Shown in pieces: positions 44,291-55,453 of a DNA stretch of 64,000 bases. A program made the position numbers and the translations under genes. Origin of the DNA: Terebella lapidaria (taxonomy: Eukaryota > Annelida > Polychaeta > Terebellida > Terebellidae); contig OX424556.1 in NCBI GenBank assembly GCA_949152475.1, positions 54,704,451 through 54,768,450 of the forward strand. The letters are read 5' to 3'. The notes under the pieces were generated by a model. The model ran no database searches, was not told the origin of the DNA, and was given only the letters and a program-made list of their open reading frames with translations. Numbering within the stretch: position 1 is the first letter of the stretch; every line of letters starts with the position of its first letter.

Positions 44291-45165
44291 TATATTTTCG
44301 AAAGAAAAATCAGTAAATACACTCATGGGCAAATTAACGGACGGGCTTGTTTATGGGAGTTTCCGGTAATAAAATTGATAACCCGGGTTGCAAAGCCATA
44401 GTTTGATATGATCTAGTATAAATCCACGAGACCAGACGGCAGTGCAGCTAGAGAATGTTTATGGGGAAAAAAACAGTCGCGGAATTTCGTGCACGAGGTG
44501 ACCCCCAATTTTGTTTTTTAGTATGGGCTACTGACAAATTTCCATGCAGAGCCGACGGCCTCTTCTCGGGCGAGATTTTAGGTTAAAGTGACAGAGAAAC
44601 CATCTGCTATCTAAATGAATGAATTATCGGATAGTTATCTGGTGTAACGATTCATTCAAGCATAACTTAGGATGCACCATTTGTATTTATAACACGTGCC
44701 TCCATCACAGAGATCTCTGTCTCGATCTGCAAAGGTTCGATCATGACGAATCATGCAAGAGTGAGATGCTAGGTTTTTGCCAATCATGTTAGAGTGTGTA
44801 AATATGCATAAATAATTTAAAATGTTATATGTGATGATTATAGAGAATATTTTGCTGCAAGAGTTGAAAGTACAATAGAACTTGTCTGTATGGCTGTGTA
44901 GATTGTCATGTGCCCTGTAAATAAACGACGACGACAGAAATGCAACCCATTATTTCACTCGGCGGCTATTTCTTTTGATCAACCCTCATTGCAGTGTGAG
45001 ACATTTCGAACACAAAACGTTGTTTAATTTTACCGAAAATTCGTCCCTATCAACATCAGTTTCTTAAATGTTCCGTGATATGGTTGGTTACTCATAATAT
45101 TACCTACTTCTCATATTATTCGGTGTTTTGTGGAGGTCCCCACCTCCGCATCCATCATAAAATCA
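44291..45165. other. Unassigned interior of the CACGGTG element
   Basis: No coding signal. An ATCATGCAAGAGTGAG phrase at 44752 repeats the subterminal motif of the element ends. Confidence 0.4.
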
Positions 45166-45240
45166 TGCAAGAGTTCTTAGTGCATCAGTTAGAGTTCGGA
45201 AATCATGCAAGACTACTGTCTGCCTACCCACCGTGTTTTA

Positions 45241-45553
45241 GGTTAGATCAGATCTTGAGACTCGTTGTCAAGGTCAGGTCATACGAACAATGACACCCCA
45301 TATTATCATAATACATATCTAAGCTCTATCTACAAGAGTGTTCTCTGCAGAGGCCAGTTTACACTTCAGGTCGGACATGACCTTGAGGTTCACCACTCAA
45401 AGTCGTCTGAGGTCGTTCTGTCCCCAGACGCAGAGTCCGATTAATTTTATTAAGGGCCTTATTGTAGGGTCTACATTGCTTGCAAAAAAAAAATTGCACC
45501 ATATACGAATCACAAATGAGTTATAGTGTTCTAACACAAAATAGTGTTCTTAA
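45241..45553 (+). repeat. Duplicated unit, copy A part 2
   Basis: Continues the unit after the CACGGTG insertion and parallels 62783-63081. It ends in the TTAA (45550-45553) used by the next insertion. Confidence 0.85.
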
Positions 45554-46106
45554 AGGGCCATGGACACGAAAAAGTGACTTGTTTTAATAATGAAGTTAAG
45601 CATCTCCTGAGTATGTACACAGCAAAAATGGTATGAATTAGGGCTCGGGTTGTCGAGAAATTGACCTGACAGCCGTTGCGAGAGATGATTGGCATTTTAC
45701 GTTCTTTGTGATCTGTGACGTCACGGGGGAACGACCGCGCTGGTAAAGACGTTCGTCGTTTGCAGATGGTTGTTTAAAGACCTAGTAGCATGCCGATGAA
45801 AGTGCTTGTCATCTAGTCTATTATGAATAGTCTTCAATAAATTCGAACGAATTTTACAAATACAATCAATGGGTTTCGAGATATTGAACCAAATAGGCAC
45901 TCCTTCCGTAAATTGCCGAAGATTTTGATCCTGATTTTAGTGTGGGTCACGTGGTTGGTGACGTCAGTTGAGGCAGACCTGAAAGTACATGTAGCCAGCA
46001 AGATAAACTGCATGTCGCATACTCATTCCCCTGATGTATGTTTTACAATTCAAGTGAAGGGGTGAGATGGCAGAAATACGGCATTTCTTGTCTTGATATT
46101 TAGAAT

Positions 46107-46378
46107 CAGCACTATTTATTCACCCAGAACGGATGTTTGTTGAACTGCAAGATGTCCAGTATTTGCTGGTTTTTGCGTGTTTTCTGTTGAATCGCATGCA
46201 TTTTGAAGTGATTTTCCCTTCTTTGAGCTGGCCACCAAATTACGTATTTTACGTTTTCGGCGAGCCATCAAAGCACATTCTGCCTCATCTGACGTCACGA
46301 TTACGGAAATTGCCGAATCAATTTCTTTCATCGGCTGGAGAAGGCGATCGTAATACTGGCCCAATAGGGTCTGTAAGT
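46107..46378 (-). other. Possible coding exon of unknown product in TTAA element I
   Basis: A CTCACTTACAG acceptor-like sequence on the minus strand is followed by an open stretch reading LGQYYDRLLQPMKEIDSAIS, then SDEAECALMARRKRKIRNLV with a basic cluster. It lies in the part of element I (45768-47208) absent from element II. Amino-acid composition looks protein-like, but I recognise no family. Could be a remnant of an autonomous element's ORF or chance. Confidence 0.25.
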
Positions 46379-48771
46379 GAGATTTGAAACGTCACGTTAT
46401 TTTGCGTTATTTCGTAATTTTGGGACCATTCGAATTTCCCGCCAAATTTTCGGCCCAATCATGTAATTTGGATACACGCGGTTTTACACTATATAAAAGC
46501 AATTTATCGGAAATACACAAGAAACCCACTCCACAAATTTCAACCGATACTAGTTGGCATGAGCTGGTCTATTTAGAGTTTCATCGAATATTTCCTGCTC
46601 AATACAGAGCGTGAATATGCTGTGTTTGTATATTTTAGACACTGTATCTTTTATAGAGAAAAGGTGATATTAATTGTGACAAACTGTAGTAGTATATTAT
46701 TCATCAACATTTTCGTGGGCCGCATGTGTTGTCGTGTATTTTTGGCACCATTTATATCATAACATCACCAATAAAATTTAATCATCAGCAATTTAAGGGG
46801 CGAAAATCACACTATAAAACACTATGTAAATAAGATGCAATTTGAGTCATTCAAATCATATCTATCGTGCTATATTCAACACAAATATGTAACGGAGAGC
46901 CATTTTGTGGAACATGAAAAAGGTTTATTATTCTATTCCAAATCATCTTTCTCTGCAGTGCTTCTGAACCCACGGAAATCCAGCAAAAATGACCACGTGG
47001 CATTGTTTGGACCCGGAAGTACTAGATTACGTACCCATTTACGTTATTTGACGACATAAGACGAACGAGACTTACAGAGCCTATATACTCCATCAAATGT
47101 CGCTGTTATTAGTTACCAAATATCGCGAACACATTTTCCATCACCAAATGTCCACAATGTCTTTATGTGAACAGGAATAGAGCCATATAATGCTACCTTG
47201 CTACTATGACTTTAATTGCGGGTTTTGGGGGGATTCCATTCATCATTATCATTATCAATAGGTATGGGAATTTTGTAATTATATGCAGCATGGGTAACCG
47301 TAGTGTCGGCGAAGGTTCTACAAATTGGGGAGGTGTCAGCCTTTTCTACTTTCCGAATGATCCATGGCATAGCCAGTTCACACAGACCTACATTGGCTCA
47401 ATAGCTTCTGTCTGTAGTTCAGCGATATACTGAAACGTATCGTGATGTAACTTGACAAACGTAAGCCAATATTTTTGACAGGCCTACTTCACCTGTGAAT
47501 CAAACGGCGATTTCATTATTTCAGCTCAAAAAAGCTAGCATTATGAGAGCCGTAGGCCTATTAGCCTACTGCACAGGCCGACTAGGCCCAGGCCTATAGG
47601 CGCGGAATCTTAGGCGGGTGCCATTTTTCAGAGAACTTTTTACGCAGATCATCGTTGTTGTTGAATCGGAATACGATCACGCAAACGATGATATTCTGCC
47701 AACAAATCCCCTCCCCCACTCCCAAAATCTCGAATCCTGATGAAAGCCAATGAGCCCACCACGGCCTGGCGCAGTGGGCGTGTACGGTCGGGAATGGGGG
47801 TGGGGGTGGACGCAGGTTATTCTTGAAAAAAAAAAATAGAACATCCATTTTTGCCATAAAACAAACATATCATATACAATACAGTATATTGAACAGTGTG
47901 ATTTTCCTGGTAAAAAAATACAAATATATATATATATATATAGACATAAATCCCCACATATACTTCTGCTGCACGCCACCTGAGAATAATATTGTTTAAA
48001 AATCCCTTGAAATGGATGATCTAAAAATCAAGTTGACAGTGTCTAAATCTGGAACATCATCTTGAATTCAGATAATTTGCATAAAAACGCAGTGTCTAAG
48101 AAGTTCAAAATTGAAATCGGAAGTGTAACAGAATGCTCCTGTGCATTTAACGAATGAGACTTCAACTACTTTTGGGCCCCTGGGCGGGCCCCAAATCACA
48201 AGCCCATAGTCCTGACTGGATTTTCTGCTTGATTTGGGTTAAATGGTGCAATCCTTTGAGAGCAGCAAACACCCCAACTTCTCATGCTCCTAGTACACAG
48301 TATGCTTCTAAACGGGAATCGATCAGCGTGATCCCTGAGCTTCCAGGTTTGGACTGACATGTTGTAGAAAAATTAGCCCAAAGGCTAAGATAGGTTACCG
48401 GACAATTTTGGTTTGGCCATGGCAGCATTGGCAGGTAACAGACCTTGAGATTTACCAATCAAGGTTCGCAGTGTAAACATATGACCTTGGGATTTACCAA
48501 TCAAGGTCATCCGTATGAACTTCGATGTAACCATTACATGTATGTGTGCGGCATTTGATATTCTATATGTTGGGTGGAATCGTTTAGGCCGCTCAGGTTA
48601 ATTTACACATTCCAAGTCAGACATTTGGCACTCAAGGTCATCTGACGTCAAGTTCAAGGCCATCATTAGTTGTGCCATATATGTCTTCCTATATGTTCAT
48701 AATGCAAACATGAGCTCTATCTGCAAGCATTTCATCTACAAAGGCAAATCTGGGCATTTTTTGACCCCAAA

Positions 48772-49470
48772 ATGGCTGTTTTGACCTTTCAAGGTCATCC
48801 AAGGTCAAATTCAAGGTCACCACACAAGTCGCCATATATGACTTCCCATTTGAAAGTGCCAATTTCTAAGCTCTATCTTCAAGCGTTCTATGAGTACAGT
48901 CCTGACAGCTCCCATTATGAAGGAAAAAAGTGCCGAAAATTTTCTAAGTCCAAAATTTTTTTCAAAGGGTGAAAAAAATTTTTTGTCTAGAAATGGCCCA
49001 AAATGGATAGTAATGTTATTTGGGGCGAAAATTTTTTTTTTCGCCGACTCGTCAAAAATTCAAAATGGCCGCCACACTGAGATCGGCGATTCAAGGGCAA
49101 CAAAACTTATACACGTCACAGAGGTATATAAGAGGAATCTTTTTAAGCAAAAATCTCAAAACTGATCAGAGAGTTTTTGAGAAAATACAGACCAGGTGCA
49201 AATTTGAGCGTTTTTCGACCCAAAAATGGCTGTTTTGACCTTTCAAGGTCATCCAAGGTCAAATTCAAGGTCACCACACAAGTCGCCATATATGACTTCC
49301 CATTTGAAAGTGCCAATTTCTAAGCTCTATCTTCAAGCGTTCTATGAGTACAGTCCGGACAGCTCCCATTATGAAGGGAAAAAGTGCCGAAAATTTTCTA
49401 AGTCCAAAATTTTTTTCAAAGGGTGAAAAAATTTTTTTGCACTAGAAATGGCCCAAAATGGATAGTAATG
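48772..49470 (+). repeat. 454-bp internal tandem duplication
   Basis: 48772-48972 and 49226-49426 are near identical at offset 454 (same 66-codon reading in both). The copies differ mainly at one C/G near 48902/49357 and small A-run changes, so the duplication is recent. Confidence 0.85.
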
Positions 49471-49819
49471 CGATTTGGGGCGAAAAAATTTTTTTTCGCC
49501 GACCCGCCAAAAATTCAAAATGGCCGCCACACGGAAACCGGCAGATTTAGGGCATCCAAACTTATACATATCACAGAGGTATATGAGGGGAATCTTTTGA
49601 AACCAAAAACTCAAAACTGATCAGACAGTTTTTGAGAAAATGGCCGTCAAAGTCCAAAATTGAGCGTTTTTCGACAAAAACGGCCCCCATTTTGAAAAAA
49701 ATGCGAAAATCAAAAAACAAAAAAATACCTCCTTCTCAAAATATTTTTAGGCATTTTTGTGCAAAATTTCAGAAAGATTCGATCGTTAACTTTAAAGATA
49801 AAAATGTTAACGCCGGACG

Positions 49820-49874
49820 GACGGACGGACGGACGGACGGACGGACGGACGGACGGACGGACGGACGGACGGAC
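49820..49874. repeat. GGAC tetranucleotide microsatellite
   Basis: About 13 perfect GGAC units, near the 3' hairpin of the AGGTCA-rich element. Equivalent degenerate GTCC tracts occur at 723-760 and 1795-1820 in the older copies. Confidence 0.95.
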
Positions 49875-50953
49875 GCAACGCCATGCCAATAGGTTATCGG
49901 ACCAAAGGTCCGGTAACCTAAAAACGGTGTGACAGAATTTGAAAAATCTGAGTAGCCTACGTGTATTGTGTATCAATACGAACGCCAGAAACTACGGACA
50001 TGGTCCTACATCACAATGAGGGGTTAGTGGGTCGAACCAGAAGGTAAGGTAGGGGGTGCGTTGACCAAAACGCACAATATCAGAGTCCTTACTGACATGA
50101 ATCCGATTTAATATGCAAAAGAATCGATATTTGAGCGTTTGTTTCAGTGGAGGTCGAAACTGTGAGTTTTTGAAAATATTGCCAACATCATTCCCACTGC
50201 AACACACCTATATCCTTATTCGGAGGTTGGTAGTTCTTGTTATATATAGGTAATGCGAATGAACTAAATATCGATTGATATTGTATTGCTTTCCTATATA
50301 TAAATGTAGAAGAAAGCAAATAATTAATTTATAGGCCTCACAACGAGATTTCTCGAAACTGTGTGGCATACCATTCTACGGTATAACCATCATGCGTGAT
50401 TACAGAGTAGGCCTAGCATTACATGTATATTTCCACCAGCAAACAAGTCTATCATTTGTCCAATCGCTGGCACATCGAAAAAATAGTGTAATTATATCAG
50501 TGTTAATATAATATCGGACACATTCATTTGAATATCTATTTATTACGCCCTCTCCCACCCCACCCCTCCCGCAAGATCGCATCACGGTTTATCCTGTCTG
50601 GCTTTTCACCTTCCGGGGAGAAGGGTGTGTGTGTGTGGGGGGGGGGGGGGGGGGGGAGGGTAGAGGTTTTACGTGCTAATCCACCATGTCACTCACAATA
50701 TTGGATGTATGTGTGATAGGTTACCGTATCATATCCATAATTTCTACTTTGTATTTTGTATCTCATTTGTAGGCCTACTTTGTATGCATGTTCAGCTCTA
50801 ACGAAACATTGTACACCTGGTGTGAATTAGATCCTGATTAGATCGTGTATCTTGTGCCCCCCGCCCCCATTTCAGCCTGAAACACCTCTTCGTGATAACC
50901 CCCCCCCCCCCCTCACCCCCGCCCTAAACCCGTTCTTCAGTGCTTTACCTCAT

Positions 50954-53900
50954 CAAAGATTTTCTATACCAAGATAGCCAACTCACGTTATAACGTATTG
51001 CGACATAATGACGTAAACGCCATCTAGCGGGGTCTCTGTAACGGACACTGAATGGAATCTAAATTGATATCTCATTACCCAACAATAGGTGTACGTATGA
51101 GTATCTGAACTATTTTATTTACCGGATGGGAATATTCTACAGGTAAATGTGGCGTGCCAGGACAATCTGTGTTTTGTCGGTTTCACGATCAGGCGAATAT
51201 ATCACGGAAAATCGCAACAGAACTTGACGCTACACTCGAGAATTGTCATTATAATAATAGCAGACATGTACAGTCAATGCTATGCTTGCTCAGACCTAAT
51301 GTTATCACCCGGTGTAGGCTTCTTGCAATACAACATGCCAAAATTGTCTGCAACCGCTGGTTCACTTCCGATATCAAATGGGAAATTTCGAGTTATGTTC
51401 AATGTGCCTACAAATAGCCTACAACTCCGTTTCAATTCCAATAAAATGACACTCTGAAATATTTACTAGGCCTATATCCATATCTGGTATTTCTAAACTA
51501 TCGGAACGATAACTTCGTATTATCAAATGCAGTTATGACACCTGGAATGTAATTTATAGGGTTTTTGTGAGCATTACCGATTTATAAATTGTTTTACCAT
51601 ATTTTAAATACCAGTAGGCCTATAGGCCTATGTGAAAAGAAGTGAATTACATGTTACAATTTACTGAGTAACACAATGAACTTAATGTTTTCAATAGAAT
51701 TGTCATCGCTGTGAAAATATGGAACGGGATATATCATGACTGTACATCACTTGAACACATTCATTCATATAGTAGGCCTAACATTCGACATAACTATGAA
51801 TTCAAGTCAAGCCAGATTCCAGGCTATATATAACTTATAAATAAGAGTATCGCACTAATATATCTTTTGGTTAGCACATGTGCACGCTCCTATTCACACA
51901 CGCACGCTCATGCACTTACAAATATGAATAAAATAGTGTTGTATCGTTAAATTTGCATTCATACACTATAGGCCTAAGCTGTCTCTTATATCCATTTAGC
52001 CAGTCAGCATGCTACTCAGTATATTCAAACCATATTCAAAAAGCATGATGTAATGATGCAGATTTAGGTTGGCAATTAGGCGTGCAGGTTTAGGTTGGCA
52101 AATAGGCGACTTTTGTTCTGAATGTTCAGGGCAAGCAACACTGGGATGCCGTCACTAGGCCTATTTCGGATTAACTCATAGGGAAGGGTTTTTTCTCATG
52201 ATAGGCCTACGCCCGCCATGTTCGATTCGCTCCTTCACGTTTCCGAATCTGCTTTCCATCAATCCATGTGTTCAGTCACCTTCTTGACGACACTGTACTG
52301 TTTGTTATCAATGAACATAATTCATTAGCGTTTCCAGTTTTCACCGATCTAGTGTGCGTGAATTGCATGCTTCATAGTTGGAGGATTCACAGTCCGATGA
52401 TGCCGTGATTTGTCAAGTATCCATGCAGCGACATAGAAGATATAGTTCTGCTTATTATCACTAAATTCAGCCATGGACTGAATGCGAGCAAGGTCAGAGC
52501 TTTCTCGTCTGATATTGGACTGTTGAGGAGGTTGAGGAGTAAGCTTTTCCTGTATCACCGTGTACATGTCACCGACTTTCAAGACGAACTTGTCAACATC
52601 TTGGACGCAGTTCGTGTATGTCCGATGCGAAAAAGGGCGTCGACTAACGTGACCGACGATCTGAACGCGGCACAAAACTGCGTTGCAATAGCTTTTGCGA
52701 TTTTACCTAAATGTTGATATGTTATTCTGGGCACTTTTTGTATTAATTTTAGAGTGAAAAAAAAAGAAAACAGAAATCTTGAGGATCTTGAGGAAATGTT
52801 GGGAATTTTATTTCTCCGCCACCCCAACAAAATGCTTCAAGACAAACGAAAACTTAGTACCAGTATAGGATAACAGTAGCACCGCCATATCAGCTTCACT
52901 TGAAAAACCAACAATATCCGAATACACCCGTGTGCTAATCTACATTTATTGTTGTCATACATACAGTATTGAAAACGTGTTCCATCCTACAATTTGTCAG
53001 AAATATATCTACAAGTTTCAGGCACAAGATACTGAATACAAATGAAATATGACGTTTCACTTCTGACTTTCGATATAAGTACAAAAGGTACTTTGCCACA
53101 TTCCTAACCCATAGAATTTATTAATATTTCACAAATTATTATTCATTCTCATCCTTGTTAAGAAAATCAAATAAAAAGTGGGGGTCGTCGCGTTGGTTTT
53201 GTCACAATCCTGGACTGAAACAAGTACGTTCGGGCATCGGTTTAATATTTTTTCGTTGACATTGCCGCGACATTTTGAAACGAAGTCTCACGATGAGAGG
53301 ACACAAACAAATGTTTGCAACACGCCCATTCCTGGACGAACTGACTTGAAAATTTGCAAGCATGTTCAGGAGAGTATATAGATGACACTGTTATAATAAA
53401 ATATATGGTTGAGTTGAAAAATTCTGCACAACCCATGCCCTCACATGGACGCTATTCCGTCACGCTGGATTTATCATGCAATAATCGTATAATATTTCCA
53501 GATGGTTGATGAATTATCACCCACCGGTAAAAATGTGTTCATCAGATTTCTTTCCAAATTTGTCAGATTATCACGTGATATGTGTAGATTGAAATCGTTG
53601 ATTAAAAAATGAGGGTCGTCGAGTTGCATTTGTTGCAAAACACTTCTGAACGAAATTTAGCTAGCCTTCGAAATCCGCAATATTATTCACTTCAAAATGA
53701 ATTAACAGCCCCAGAAAAAAATCCATACGGTAGAAACTTCCAAAATTTAGTCTGCATGTCTACTGGATTGTACACATGTAATAAATGAAATAAAATGTGG
53801 GGGTCACTGCGGTAAAATTTTCGCAATCCGCATTTGAATGCTGCATGTCGGGCTAGAAATCGTGCGCCCATTTCCACCAAAACGTCATTTTTACAGAGAT

Positions 53901-53976
53901 TCCGTCGTGTGGCGCCACTGTTCAATTGGTCGCACGTAATGACGTGAGTTGGCTATCTTGGTATAGAAAATCTTTG
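50954..53976. mobile_element. CAAAGATT TIR element (3.0 kb), 7-bp duplication ACCTCAT
   Basis: Left end CAAAGATTTTCTATACCAAG continuing ATAGCCAACTCACGT; right end is the inverse (~35 bp). ACCTCAT flanks both sides (50947-50953 and 53977-53983). Element II has the matching uninterrupted stretch (CCCATACAAAATTG near 58060). TIR sequence and duplication length match the CAAGGATC elements. It may hold coding remnants (52349-52675) but nothing recognisable. Confidence 0.85.
52349..52675 (-). other. Open reading frame of unknown nature
   Basis: 108 codons on the minus strand inside the 3.0-kb element, with KFVLKVGDMYTVIQEKL and a QNYIFYVAAWILD stretch. The composition is protein-like and polar/hydrophobic in alternation, but no family is recognised. 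It could be a fragment of the transposon's own gene. Confidence 0.2.
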
Positions 53977-54118
53977 ACCTCATGCAAAATTGCAACCACT
54001 TCCCAGCGTCAAAGATTCTGTACCGAGAATCCTTTCCCCCGTGACGTCAGAAACGTCATTTTACGTAAAAAATATGCTGACCGCTCTCCACGTGGAATAT
54101 CGGTCTTCTGACCACTGT

Positions 54119-54208
54119 CAAAGATTTTCTCACCACCAGGATCGACACTGTTCAAATGTTCGCTTCCGTTTTGGCCTGAGTGGACTATCTTGGTATAGAA
54201 AATCTTTG
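54119..54208. mobile_element. 90-bp mini-element with CAAAGATTTTC ends
   Basis: Ends CAAAGATTTTC and GAAAATCTTTG. Flanks CCACTGT (54112-54118) and CCGCTGT (54209-54215) differ by one base, and element II has the empty site CCGCTGT at 58336-58342. Its right ~28 bases match the end of the 3.0-kb element, so it looks like an internal-deletion derivative of the same family. Confidence 0.75.
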
Positions 54209-54481
54209 CCGCTGTAGATCTCATCTGTGTGTTTAGAAAGGCTCTATTTCCACCTGTATGCATATATATATGAACACTATTGCATGTAGAACGATTTAAT
54301 AATCACATCAAATATCATGTCCATGGCCCTTTAAAGGGCCATGGACACGAGAAAGTGACTTGTTTTAATAATGAAGTTAAGCATCTACTGAGTATGTACA
54401 CAGCAGAAATGGTATCAATTAGGGCTCGGGTTGTCGAGAAATTGACCTGAAAGCTGTTGCGAGAGATCATTGGCATTTTAC

Positions 54482-55453
54482 CAAGGATCGTCTATAATAG
54501 GATGTCCAACTCTGCCTAAAAAGGCGTGATTACGTAATATGACGTAAATCTGATTTGAGCGTGTTGAAACGGTGCCGGGCGCTAAAAATCAGAATGTGCA
54601 CATCGATTTGTAATAAACATGAGCAGAGTTGTGAATCATATATTGGAATGAATGATAGCTGATTGCATTGATTGGGAGTATGGCCTAAATTTCTTCAACA
54701 ATATTCAACATTCGCGTTGACGATGATGTGGTATCGGGGTTGGGATTTGTGAGTGTCCGTTTAAATGTTTGTGTGTGAATCAAGGGCTGTAACTCGAACG
54801 GGTTTAATCCAATCGTCTTTAAATTTGAGCAATGGGAGGAATAACCTCTCGACTTGAAGATATTTAGTTTCCATGGAAATCGGTTGATTTTTGTTGCCAT
54901 GGCAACCGTTCAAAATCCTGAAATGCCATTTTACTGCCACCGAAAACGCCTGTAGAACCGACCCACTCATGGTGAAAGTTGAGTATTGCAATGATATTAG
55001 AATGGTTCTCATTCTGAGAGTTTTCATCGGATTTCCTTGAAAACGGGATATTTCAATGGAGGCGATGGATAATGCTTCTCAATCCTAAATTTTTGAAAAG
55101 ATGAAATGGTAACTTTTTAAATCATCGACGTGGATGTGTTCAAAAACACGCATACAGACATGCACGTGCTTGGACCACATCAAAAATATTTTCGCAAGCA
55201 GGAAGAAAGACAAACTGTGGATGACAATGAGGCTCCACCCCTCACGCGTGCCCTCCCAGATCACTGAGCTCAATCCCAGGGCCCGATCCTGTAAGTTCTC
55301 ACTATGAGCGGAGTGATAAGCAGTATGAAAAACTCAATTTCGAGCACCTGTCACCGTTTTGACACGCTCGAATGATATTTCGTCATTTTACGTAATCACG
55401 TTTTTTACGTCCACATTGAGCAGAGTTGGACATCCTATTATAGACGATCCTTG
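54482..55453. mobile_element. CAAGGATC TIR element, copy 2 (972 bp)
   Basis: Left end CAAGGATCGTCTATAATAGG, right end its inverse. ATTTTAC lies at 54475-54481 and 55454-55460; element I has a single ATTTTAC at 45694-45700 in the same context (GGCATTTTACGTTCTTTG). Interior matches copy 1 (16212-17317), which has ~140 extra bases. Confidence 0.9.

Larger units (their letters stand above)
40124..45235. mobile_element. 5.1-kb TIR element with CACGGTG ends and TTTTA duplication
   Basis: Left end CACGGTGGGTAGGCAGACAG, right end its inverse. The TIR is ~75 bp with about four mismatches and includes ACTCTTGCATGAT motifs. TTTTA flanks both ends (40119-40123 and 45236-45240), and copy B has the uninterrupted site with a single TTTTA at 62778-62782, which fixes the ends exactly. 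The interior has two satellite-like arrays, a duplicated 168-bp unit and AGGTCA-family relics, but no transposase, so it is probably non-autonomous. The 5-bp duplication and CACnGTG tip recall Transib/RAG-type elements; that link is speculative. Confidence 0.85.
48368..49921 (+). mobile_element. AGGTCA-rich hairpin-ended element, clean copy
   Basis: Starts with hairpin TTAGCCCAAAGGCTAA then TAGGTTACCGGACAAT, and ends with a GGAC microsatellite, CAACGCCATGCCAATAGG and hairpin ACCAAAGGTCCGGTAACCTA. Element II has the uninterrupted site (GTAGAAAAACAG near 57035), showing it is an insertion into an A-run. It contains a 454-base internal tandem duplication and many AGGTCA half-sites. Non-coding. 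Confidence 0.8.
45554..54330. mobile_element. TTAA element I (8.8 kb), AGGGCCATGG ends
   Basis: Left end AGGGCCATGGACACGA, right end the inverse of AGGGCCATGGACATGA. TTAA lies at 45550-45553 and 54331-54334, and the empty TTAA is seen in copy B near 63078. It shares blocks with element II (54335-58457): 45554-45765, ~47209-48160, ~49930-50945 and 53984-54330. It contains its own insertions (48368-49921, 50954-53976, 54119-54208). A TTAA duplication limits the class to piggyBac, Kolobok or similar; the AGGG start favours Kolobok. No transposase recognised. Confidence 0.8.

Noticed and set aside
49632..49976. Frames with DGRT or VRPS repeats
   Set aside because: Direct translation of the GGAC microsatellite in the hairpin-ended repeat.
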